Shown here: one piece after another, positions 27,601 to 39,600 of the stretch | Layout: every line of letters starts with the position of its first letter | Numbering within the stretch: position 1 is the first letter of the stretch | Assembly (NCBI GenBank): GCA_030220185.1 | Contig: JASPKZ010009883.1 | Location: 1-64,000, forward strand | Length of the DNA: 64,000 nucleotides | From: Diploptera punctata | Taxonomy: Eukaryota; Arthropoda; Insecta; Blattodea; Blaberidae | Direction of reading: 5' to 3' | The notes under the pieces: generated by a model | Told to the model about the DNA's origin: nothing | Seen by the model: the letters and a program-made list of their open reading frames with translations, nothing else | Database searches by the model: none | Made by a program: the position numbers and the translations under genes

Positions 27601-30600
27601 TATAGCAGTGCAGAAAAACAGTTATTGTACACATGCAAACATATTCCACCACAGTTCCGTGAATTCTATCAGAATCTTAGAGAAATTGAGTGAAAATAAA
27701 AAAGACACAAAGAATGTAACAAAATAACATTAAATGGAAAAAAAAAATTTTTGAAGATTCGGTTAGAAATTTTTCTAACTGAATCAGTCTTCAATATGTA
27801 TTTTCTATTTTTTATTGTAGTATTTTTAGTTAAATATGGGTTAGATCATTTTTCAACTGCGGTGGATGGTTACTATCGGCTTTTGAATGTTGGATGCCAA
27901 TTTGCGGCGGATCGCCATTCTAGGCTTTTGGACAGTTATATTTTACGTTCTGAGTGAGTGTTACAGCGATGAAATCCACCAGTTCCTTTTAACGTTGGCT
28001 GCTTACATTAATATATAGGCACACTTGTAGTTATTACAAGCCTAACTAACCTAATATCTGCGACGGGACTCTGGTTAGGTCAGGGGCAGAAGCATGGATT
28101 TCAGGATTCGTGGTTGAATTTCTAATTACTGTAACTCATCGAATGAAAGTCGTTAGTATTTTACACAGTTTATTAAATTAGAGCAGCACTGATCACATAT
28201 ACTTAGATAGACGAAAACGTTGGTTGATCAATATTAAGGTGAAATGTTTATCTTTTCAACTCTTGTAATAGTTGTAAGTTTAACTCATATCTATAAAAGA
28301 TTCATAAGCGAAAAGTGTTCGAACTAAAAAAATAATTCTAAGTCTTTTTTGCTCGATGGCTGTAAGAATTGTAAGTCTCTAAATTAAAATGGACATGCTT
28401 TCTTAATCGCTGGATACTTAAAATCGAAGTTAGAATGAGAATCGAAGTCAGAGCTAGAGTAATGAATCTGAAATCCAAGTTAGAGCGAGAAGTATGAATT
28501 ACAATCCAGGTTAGAGTGAGACTAATAATTTCAGGTTTCATCACTATAGAGGAAAACTCGGTCTATCCCTTCCATCTTAATTTTTGTTCCATCATCGCTT
28601 TAAACAATTGGTTAATAGTATTTATTACAATTAATCTTATTGGTTAACTATCATTTAAGACACTCCTAATTTGCTAGTCCATCGTCTTTGGGATTTCCAA
28701 TTATCTAGGTCTGTTCATGGTAGTAATGCCTTTGTCCTGGGTTCGTCTTTTTTTTCCCCTCTCCTTATCTAATTCATTTTCTTGGAATTTAGTTATCATG
28801 ACATGTATTTAGAGTCTTTTGTATTTTATCTTTATCAGTTTACCTGGGGATGATGGTTACAATGGGTTCGTATTATTCTTATTTGTAAATAGTCACTCAC
28901 TTGTTACAATTTGTTGACGGTTAAGTGGTGTTCCTATTATTCTTATTTGTAAAGACATATTCAAACATATAAAGCTGTCACTCGTTATTTTTGTTGATGG
29001 TGATCTCGTCACTCTAATAATTTTGCTTGTATGAATTTTGTTTGATGTATTTAAATTTTATGTCTAATGAAATTTTATATATATATTTTTATTATCTTCT
29101 TCTTCTTCTTCCTTCCAAGTATTAGGCCAAGGCCTGTTACGATCCTATAGAAAATTTTCCCTCCAGCATTTCATAGGACGGCCCAGTGACTCTTCGTCCT
29201 CTTGGTATATAATTATAAACAGCTTTGGGGATCCGATTTGAACTCATTCTTTCAAGATGGTGTTTCCAATTTAGTTGGTACTGTTTAATATATTCCAAAA
29301 TTGGCGTAGTCTTCAATTCTTTTAAGATATCGGGTGTTCCTTTTCCGATCCCATCTGGTGTAACCCGCTGTTCTGCGCATGAATCTCATTTCACAAGCCG
29401 TTATTCTGCTTTCGTGTTTGTCTTTTTAGTGTCCATGCTTCACTACCATAGATCAACACTGCTCTAGCCAAAGTGTTATATAAACGTAATCTGGTGTTTT
29501 TTTGTACAAGGGATGGTTTTCATAACTTGATTAATAATTCCTAAACTTTTATTATAACTAGTAATTTTTTCAGGGATATCTTTTTCATCCCAGATAGAGA
29601 GATAATATCCAAGGTATTTAAATTGATTAGATCTCTCTAAAATTTTATTCTGGAGACAGATTTTACTTTGTATGGGGTCCTTCCCATGAAATGCCATAAT
29701 TTTAGTTTTGTTAATTGATATTTCCATATTAAATTTGGCACCTATTTTTTTGTAAATTATAAATTGATCGTTGCAAATCATTTTGGAAAGTGCCAGAAGA
29801 GCTAAATCGTCTGCAAAAAGAATAGCATCGAGTTTGAGGTTCCATATTGATGGGTATATTCCTCGTTGTGTTTTCCTCCATTCGGTTTATTAATTTATTC
29901 ATATATATAATGAAAAGCACCGTGTGAAAGTCCACATCCCTGTCTTACTCCAGTGCTGATCTTTTCCCAAGAAGATAGTTTTGCCATCATGTTTAACAGA
30001 GATTTCATTATCTTTATAGATTTAATTAAGGTAGAATATACCGCATAGAGAGACGTCCTAAAATACAGTAATTTATCTTTATAGATGTTGAAGATCTTAA
30101 TAAATATAGTGTTGTGGAACGTTATCCATCAGCTAAAAAATAAATTTTGTAGTAAATGTAATTCTGTCTACTTTGTCAAAAGCCTTTATGAAATCAACGA
30201 AGGCGATATTGATGTTTTCTATTTATTTACTTTCATCAACAGGGAAAAACACTATGAGGTTTAATTTAATAACATTAATTTAATTATGAGTTTCTAAATA
30301 ATTGAATTCCTTTGGGTTTTTACTATAATTTAGTGATTATAGGAATTTTTATATTTATTATTTTTCGTGATGTTCATATTTTTCTCACTATTTTGATATA
30401 TTATATGATATAGTTATTATTTCCACTGCTGTGGTCTTGAGATAGCATGCTGCCTTGTCACGCAGCGGGCCCGGGTTCGATCCCCGGTCGGGGCAGTTTT
30501 TCTGAGTGAGGTTTTTATCGGGGTTTTTCCTCACCTGTAAGACAAATGTCAGGAAAACTTTAAGGCCCAAATGGTCCCCGAAATCATATGGCCATCATCA

Positions 30601-33600
30601 TCATCCTTATCATTAACATCATCATCATCCTTCACCGGTGTGGAAAGCAATGGGAAGCTACCATACCTACATTTCCCTAGTAAAGCTGCAAGCATAGCAT
30701 GAAAAAGCTATGATTGAAGTGAAGGACCTGCCTTCGGGCAGAATAACTATGAATGGATGGTTATTATTTATATTTTCTATTTTATATTTATGTCATTGAG
30801 TTACTTTCATTTTAATATTTTGATTAATTCAATTAGGAATTGTTTGTATATTAATTTAATTATTCACTAATATACCACTCTATAAAGATAGACCGTTTTA
30901 CACTCAATTCTGTATTAAATTGTTAATATTCAATTAGTAGCTTGTTATTTTGCATTCAAATTGGCTGTAGATCTGTATGTGTCCAATAGGATGAGAGATT
31001 AAAATGTATATTATATAATAAAGATAATAGCCTCAAAATTAACATTATTAGTTTTGATGTTTTTATTATTAATTTAACACTTCTCACTAAAGAATAAATT
31101 ATATTTGAAGAGAAAAATTATACGCTCAGACTGGGGTTTGAACTGAGGACCTTTGGCTTTCTAGGCCAGTGCTCTACCACTGAGCTACCTGAGAAACCTT
31201 CAAATCTAATTTATCCTTCAGTGAGAAGTGTTAAATTAATAATAAAAACATCGAAAGAAGCCCTACTGGCTTTATAAAGTAGTGTTTAAATTCCCAATAA
31301 ATGTCTTCTTAAAACAAGAAGCCACCATTTGCGTGATTGAGCAAATGCTTGTAGCATTTGGCGCTCGGGACTTAACAATGTATAAGAGAAAAATTTGCAT
31401 TTAGATTGGGGTGCTCAGGTAGCTCAGTGGTTAGAGCATTGGCCTAGAAGCCAAAGGTCCTAGGTTCAAACCCATCTGAGCATATAATTTTTCTCTTCAA
31501 ATATTATTAGTTTTTATTGTTTTCCAACAATTTGTAGTTTGTGGCTTAGATCTGTTTTCCTTTTGTTTATTAGGTGCTGGATTATGTTGAATGTTTTACT
31601 GGACCAAACATTAAAGCAATGCACACCATGCTTATCAACAAACCTCCAGATTCTGGGAAGATGACTTCAATCCATCCACTACATCAGGTAATATTGCTGT
31701 ATTAAATTGTAGACTGATGATTTTTTAAAAAATTGTTATATGGAAATTGATTGTTTAATCAACAACTGTTTTTATTGAAACAGAATTATGAATTTATTTT
31801 TGTATGTAATCTAATATATAAAACTGAATGTTTGTTTGTTTGTACTTTATATGCGGCCATACTGTTGATTCGATCATGATGGGGTTTTTTGCAAAATGTT
31901 CAGGACATTCCCGGGATGAACTTATGCTACAAGAGAGTTGAGATACTCAACTCCTACACCCTTAAAAAACATCCTTTGTAGTGAAAAACGTGAAAAAGTC
32001 TATTTTTTTAACCCTTAAATGGCTTACGCTGCCTAAACCATAACAAATACACTAAATTAATGTACACAGAATTGAATATCTCAAAAAAACTCTACAAAAA
32101 AGTCTGCGACAGCATATGTTTACCTTTTACAGATAACACACAGTAGCCATTTTTGTCTTTCATTGATGCCAAGGAGATCGGGATAAGTAGATTCCCAGGC
32201 AAACATCTGCTGCCATACCATTCATCCAATTGTCATGGGGCTTTTTGCAAAATGTTCAGGATTTTCCCGGTAAGGTTATAGGTTATAAGAGAGTTTTAAT
32301 GCTCAGACCCATCACCCTTAAAAATCACCTTCTTTAGTGAAAAACGTGAAAAAAAGTTGCTTTTTATAAGCTGAAATGGCTTACGCTGCCTAAACCATAA
32401 CAAATACACAAAATTATTGTACATAGAATTGAATATCTCAAAAAACTCTACAGAAAAGTCTCCGTGACAGCATATGTTTATCTTTTAAGGATAACTCACA
32501 ATAACCATTTTTGTCTTTCATTGATGCCAAGAAGATTGGGATAAGTAGATTCCCGGGTAAGCATAGCAGCACATGGCGCGGGTATTCTTTTATGGATAAC
32601 AAATTTTGTCTTTCAGCTCATTTATGCCAAGTACATCAGGATGTGTAGATTCCTGGGCAACACTGGGTAATCAACACGGAGTATCTAAAAATAATAACGA
32701 TATAAATTTATCATATTTGTAGAGAAAAATTATACGCTCAGACCGGGACTGGAACCTGGACCCTTGGGTCTCTAGACCAAGTGCTCTACCATCTGAACTA
32801 CCTGAGCAAGTACCAATCTAAACGCAAATTCTTTTTTATATACATTGTAATTCTCGCCCACCAAATGCTATGAAGCCTTTGCTTCTATCTTTGCAAATGG
32901 CAGTTCCATTATTAAGTAGACATATTTGGGAATTATACATTACATTATAAATGCCAGTTTGGCTCTTTTCGATGTTTTTATTATTAATTTCGTACGTCTC
33001 AATGATGGATAAATCATATTTGAAGAGAAAAATTATACACTCAGACCGGGACTTGAACCGGGACCCTTGGTTCTCTAGACCAAGTGCTCTTACCATCTGA
33101 GCTACCTGAGCAAGTACCGACCTAAATGCAAATTCTTCTCTATATATGTTGTAATTCCCACCCACCAAATGCTATGAAGCCTTTGCTTCTATCTTTGCAA
33201 ATGGTGGCTCCTTTATTAAGAAGACATATTTGGGAATTATACATTATATTATAAATGCAAGTACGGCTCTTTTCAATGTTTTTATTATTAATTTCGTACA
33301 TCTCAATGATGGATAAATCATATTTGAAGAGAAAAATTATACACTCCGACCGGGACTTGAACCCGGGACCCTTGGTTCTCTAGACCAAGTGCTCTACCAT
33401 CTGAGCTAACTGAGCAAGTACCGATCTAAATGCAAATTCTTCTCTATATACGTTGTAATTCCCGCCCACCAAATGCTATGAAGCCTTTGCTTCTATCTTT
33501 GTAAATGGCTGCTCCTTTATTAACCCATTGGCTTACACAGACGGCTCCCAGCCGTCTGATCAAGTGAAGCCCATTCTTACACAGACGGCTGTGAGCCGGA

Positions 33601-36600
33601 CTGAGCAACTGTAGCTTCTTTTTAGTGTTTCTTTAGTTTCGTCAATAAATGGCATAACATGTTATATACCTACGACAAAACAACGGTCGTGACAATACTG
33701 AGGATGGAACAGAAACTATGATCTGAAACTAGTTTATAGTCAAATAAGAAGAACAATATGAGGTGAGTGATAAAAAATTCTACCTTAATGTTATATACCG
33801 TTGGAAAGCTGAGAGAACGATCTATTCAAAGATGTTCAACAAAATTGATTTCTCCCGATAGATCGCGAGTTATAAGCCATTGTTTTTCTGAGAAATTAAT
33901 TTTCTTAAAATTAAATGGTAAGTATGGGTGCAACAATGGAGGTAAATATTAATAAGACTTATTTGGGAATTATACATTACATTATAAATGCCGGTACGGC
34001 TCTTTTCAATGTTTTTATTATTAATTTCATACATCTCAATAGCATTTGGGGGTGAGATTTACAACGTATATAGAGAAGAATTTACATTTAGATCGGTACT
34101 TGCTCAGGTAGCTCAGATGGTAGAGCACTTGGTCTAGAGAACCAAGGGTCCCGGGTTCAAGACCCGGTCTGAGTGTGTAATTTTTCTCTTCAAATATGAT
34201 TTATCCATCGTTGAGATGTATGAAATTAATAATAAAAACATCGAAAAGAGCTGTACTGGCATTTATAATGTAATGTATAATTCCCAAGTATGTCTTCTTA
34301 ATAAAGGAGCCACCATTTGCAAAGATAGAAGCAAAGGCTTCATAGCATTTGGTGGGCAGGAATTACAACGTATATAGAGAAGAATTTGCAGTTAGATCGG
34401 TACTTGCTCAGGTAGCTCAGATGGTAGAGCACTTGGTCTAGAGAACCAAGGGTCCCAGGTTCAAGTCCCGGTCTGAGTGTATAATTTTTCTCTTCAAATA
34501 TGATTTATCCATCATTGAGATGTATGAAATTAATAATAAAAACGTTGATATAAATTTATATTTATTTTTTCTTTCACTTATTCAACTAAATGCAAAAACA
34601 CATTATCATTTATTTGGGTGTAGCAGTGCACGCCGGGTATTAGCTAGTACTGAAATATCTTCTTCATCTAACCAAGTCTTTGGTCTATAGGCCTGTTACG
34701 ATCTCACTGATGAAATACTGAAATATAAATTCTAATTTATTATAATTTATATTATATCATAATACTGAAATATAAATAACGTGTACTATCAATATTTCCT
34801 TTATCTTTATATATATAATTCTTCTGTATGTGTTTTTGTCACTGAATTCCTCCTAAACGACTGGATCGATTTTTCTTGAGGTCATGTCCCTTTCAAGCGT
34901 TAATTTTATTTCCAAAATAATATTGTCCAGTATATTTAAATATAACATCAAAATTTAAAGATATATGTTAAATAATAAGAAAGAACTAACTTCAAACTTA
35001 GCATTATTTTTATAGTTCTTCAAAAGGCCATATAATTATATTTATTATATTTTTTAACCTGTCACTTCATTAATGTAGTTGAAATTATTGCAATTTTTTT
35101 TCTACAGGATTTACATTATTTTCCATTCAGACCAGCTGACAGGATTGTGGCGGCTTGGACAGCGATGGAAAGAGTTGATGAGGATAATGGATGTTTGGTT
35201 GTGATTCCAGGAAGTCATAAAGGAAATCTATTGCCACACGACTATCCAAAATGGGATGTAAGATTTTAAAGGACAACTAATTATTTATTATGCCACTTCA
35301 TTAGACTATCCGACACACATAACCTTGACACTCGATCCCATCAGCACATTGTCCTTTATATCCCCTCGTCATCATACTATGTATTATTCATTATCTTTTA
35401 TAGTTTCATTTGCGAAAACATGGAATTTCCTTCTGCCCTATGTCCGAGACTGTCAAACTATAACATCGTTAAAAAATAAACTAAAGAATTATTTAATAAC
35501 AAACTAACTTATACACTTCACTGATATAATTCTTTTAACAATTAATAAATATAATTATTTATGAAAATAATATTAAGATTAAATATTTTCATTTGTTTGT
35601 TTTAAATATTGTATAATCATAAAATTAGTTTTCCGTATCTCATTATTTTTTTGTTTTGTTTTTTATATGCATTATACAGGGACAGTCCACCGCTGTGGTC
35701 TCGAGGTAGCGTGCTGCCTTGTCATGCAGCGGGCCCGGGTTCGATCCCCGGGTCGGGGCAGTTTTTCTGGGTGAGGTTTTTATCGGGGTTTTCCTCGCCT
35801 GTAAGACAAATGTCAGGAAAACTTTAAGTCCCAAACGGTCCCCGAAATCATATGGCCATCATCATCATTATCATCCTTATCGTTATCATCATCACCATCA
35901 TCCTTCACCGGTGTGGAAAGCAACGGGAAGCTACCACACCTACACAATTCCCTAGTAAAGCTGCAAGCATAGCATGAAAATGCTATGATTGCAGTGAAGG
36001 ACCTGCCTTCGGGCAGAATTACTATGGATGGATACAGGGACAGTCTACCAGACAGTTTAATTTTCCTTGTTTGTACACATTATATTATTAGTTTTAGTCT
36101 TAATCTTAACTTTCATTAATATGATTATATTATTTATAGATCATAATCTTATAGATATTATCTTATTGATCAAATCTTCATTTAGTGAATGAATGAGTAA
36201 TTTTTTATATCTTACCTCATACTTTATGTTTTCTTAAACAAGGGAACTGCAGTTATCAAGAGGAACATCCCTCCCATTTTCAACTGACATGACTACCGGA
36301 TTTTCATTGGAATCTCCATGTATAACATTGCCATCTGGTGTTGATTTGATGAACTTTGAGATCAGGTCCCATTCATTGGGAATTTTGAAATTCATGGATC
36401 TAAATTTGTTATTCTGAATATATATCTTCTCCCTAACTCTTCATTTAGTATTTAATATTAGAGTTAATTGTGATTGTTATATTCTAATGTAACATATGTT
36501 TGTCCTGGTGAGTGGAAGAGAAGGCCACAGGGCCTTAACCCCACCAGGTTAAATAAACAAATAGAAAAACAATAAACAGTATGCCCACAGAAACAGTCCA

Positions 36601-39600
36601 TGATTACATACTCTTACAATTTTTTAACCATATATATTATGAAATACTATTAGAAAGAAGGTGGCTCTCTGCCACAAACGGTTAGATGCTTGTCTCTCAA
36701 GATTGAGTCTTGTCACTCCATGTTTGTTTCATGGTAGACAAAACAGAGATTGGGTAGGTTTTTCTTGGAATTTCTCCCATTTTATCCTGCCACAATTCAA
36801 TTCTCCATACTCATCCTTTTCATTCATCTGCCCCTGTGATGGTGCTTGAGGCGTGGTCGGCTGACACCCTTGTCGTTTCTAGACCTCATAAATATAGGGG
36901 TTTCATATCATTGCATCCCTCGAGCTGGACATGAGTTGAGGATATTATATTATATACTATTAGAAAGTATACATATATCCTATTAAATATCATTAAGAAA
37001 CTACTTTTTTAGGAATTAACACTATGAGGTATTATTTATTTAAGTAAAATTTTATCACCTCACCTCATATTCTTCTTCTTTTTATACTGGTTTTATAACT
37101 TTCTTCTTCAAGTTCCATCCTCGGTTTTTTCATGACTGTTGTTTTGTCATCTCGAAGAGCCATCTCTAGCCCTCTCTATTAAAGTAAAGTGATCCCACAA
37201 CATGCCTCAGGAGGCCCTTGGGGTAGTAGGAGGTTAAGGCTCCCACTTTTTCTAGACAATCGGCACTTGATGTCAGCCGGGTTGTCAGCCCTGCGTGACG
37301 GCCGCCTTTACCCCAGAACAAGCGTCTGGTACTCATTTCCGTTAGAGGCTGAGTCGACCCCAGGGCCATAGTGCCGCCAGAGGGTTTGGGTCAGTTTAAA
37401 AATAGTGCCTTAACCACTACGCTACGGCGTGCCCCCAGCCCTCTCTATTGGTAGACTGAAAAACTGAAACTGAAAATCACGTCAGTTTTGACGGGAATCT
37501 TAAAGTTCATTAATTTCTCTTTTTTGTTTTTTTGAATGTAGCTTTTTTCCCAAACAATCAGTTCTCAGTGGATAAGTCTACAGTGGCAGCCCATGCATGG
37601 TCAGAAAAACATCTTATTGAAAGAAAAGCTAAATTATTAAAGCAAATAGAAAAATCCAAAGAACTCACTGTTTGGGAAAAAATCTACATTAAAAAAATGA
37701 AAAGGAGACATTCCCGTGGAAAATTACTTGATTTTGAGGTTTTTCAGTCTACCAACAAAGAGGACAAAAGATGACTCTTGAAGACGACAAAACAATGGTC
37801 ACAGAAATACTGATGATTGTATCGAAGAAGGTACTGAAACTAGTCTAAAAACAAGAAAAATATGAGGTGAGTGATAAAATTATATGTAAATAAAAAATAT
37901 GGCATTTATAGATCTTGAAAAGGCATTTGACAAAGTTAACAGAAATAAATTGTGGAATATAATGAAAGAGAAAGGAGTACTTCAGCACCTAATAACTGCA
38001 ATAAAAAGTCTATATGTAGAAAATAAAATAACAATAGAAACTGGAGGCAAAAATAAAAACAATATAACAGCAACAATAAATAGAGGTGTAAGACAGGGAT
38101 GTCCACTTTCATCCTCCCTTTTAATATTTATATTGACGATATATTGGACTCACATTTCAAAATAAGAAATAAGATGTTAGATACCTTACTTTTTGCAGAC
38201 GACCAAGTTCTAATATCTAGTTCAGAAGATGGTCTACAGAAATCACTCTTTCAGTTAAATAACATTATACAGAAATATAATTTCAAAATATCAATAAGTA
38301 AAACGAAAATCCTAGCTTTTAAGGGATCAGATACTGTAAGAGCTAAAATAATTCTGGAGGGGAAACCCATTGAAAAAGTGAACCATTTTAAATACCTGGG
38401 TTATGAAATCTCCTATTTTAAAAATGAAGATCTATTTAACAAACTTAATAAATTTAATTATATATGTGGAACAAGCAAAAGTATTATATTTGAAGAGAAA
38501 AATTTTCGCCTAGACCGGGACTCGAACCCGGGACCCTTGCTTTCCGGCCAAGTGCTCTTACCAACTGAGCTACCGAGGCGGTTACGATCTAGACGCAAAT
38601 TTTTCTCTTATGTACGTTGATAATTCCCTCGCGCCAAATGCTTGAAACCCCAATTGAAATTCCCAATAAATGTCTTCTTAACTAAGAAGCCGCCATTTGC
38701 AAAGATAGAAGCTAGGGTTTCAAGCATTTGGCGCGAGGGAATTATCAACGTACATAAGAGAAAAATTTGCGTCTAGATCGTAACTCGCCTCGGTAGCTCA
38801 GTTGTGTAGAGCACTTGGCCCGGAAAGCCAAGGGTCCCGGGTTCGAGTCCCGGTCTAGGCGAAAATTTTTCTCTTCAAATATAATTTATCCTTCTATGAG
38901 AAGTGTTAAATTAGTAATAAAATCGTCAAGCAAAAGTATATTTAAAAGCACAACAAAAGAAACAAAACTAAAATTTTATAGAGTAGTGCAGTCTCTTACT
39001 ATTGTATGGTAGTGAATTTTGGGTTTTAACTAAAAGAGAAGAGAAGATCATAGAAGCAGCTGAAATGAGATTTCTGAGAAGTGTGGTTGATTGCAAACTT
39101 CTAGATAAAAGAAGAAGTGAAGATATTAGAAATGAGCTAAATATCTTTAAACTCTTAGATAGAATAAAAGAATCTAGAAAAATGGAAAGAACATGTTCAA
39201 AGAATGGAAGATGATCGCATTCCCAAAATTATACTTAAATACAAACGAAAAGGACGCAGGAATGTTGGTAGACCGAAGAAGAGATGGATCCAACTTTTGA
39301 ATGAGAATCTATGAGACCGGAGCAAGCCACATGGGCTTAATCCGTGATTGTTGATTGATGACGAATAAAAAACTTTTTAAATGTTTGGTTGATTTTTTAT
39401 AATTAATATCTTATTTGTTATGTTTTGAATTCATGATAACAGAATATTTAACTTTTATTTGCAGCAAGGTGTAAATAAAGCATTTCATAGTGTTGAAGGA
39501 TTTGAAGATCATCCATTGATATCACTCAAGATGGAAAAGGGTGACACTGTGTTCTTTCATCCAATTCTTATACATGGTTCTGGTGTTAATATAACAAAGG

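Larger units (their letters stand above)
31810..34647 (+). mobile_element. Helitron-like element interrupted by SINE-A arrays
   Basis: Starts TCTAATATATAAAACTGAAT after an A and ends GGGTATTAGCTAG before a T, the A^T target and TC...CTAG ends expected of Helitrons. The left part holds two diverged direct repeats of about 360 bp (GGGATAAGTAGATTCCCAGG at 32175 and 32535) and a shorter third. No Rep/helicase coding and no clear 3' hairpin, so the class is tentative. Confidence 0.4.
37010..37890. mobile_element. PLE foldback element carrying a SINE and an endonuclease fragment
   Basis: Left terminus AGGAATTAACACTATGAGGT and CACCTCACCTCATATTC, right terminus ATATGAGGTGAGTGATAAAA. The plus-strand fragment at 37570-37690 reads [19 protein letters not shown] and [12 protein letters not shown] (GIY-YIG C-terminal region). 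The outer target duplication was not resolved. Confidence 0.8.

Noticed and set aside
27751..27957. A 68-codon ORF just downstream of the orphan exon
   Set aside because: It starts with a TE-like hydrophobic stretch and shows no motif; the open frame could be chance.
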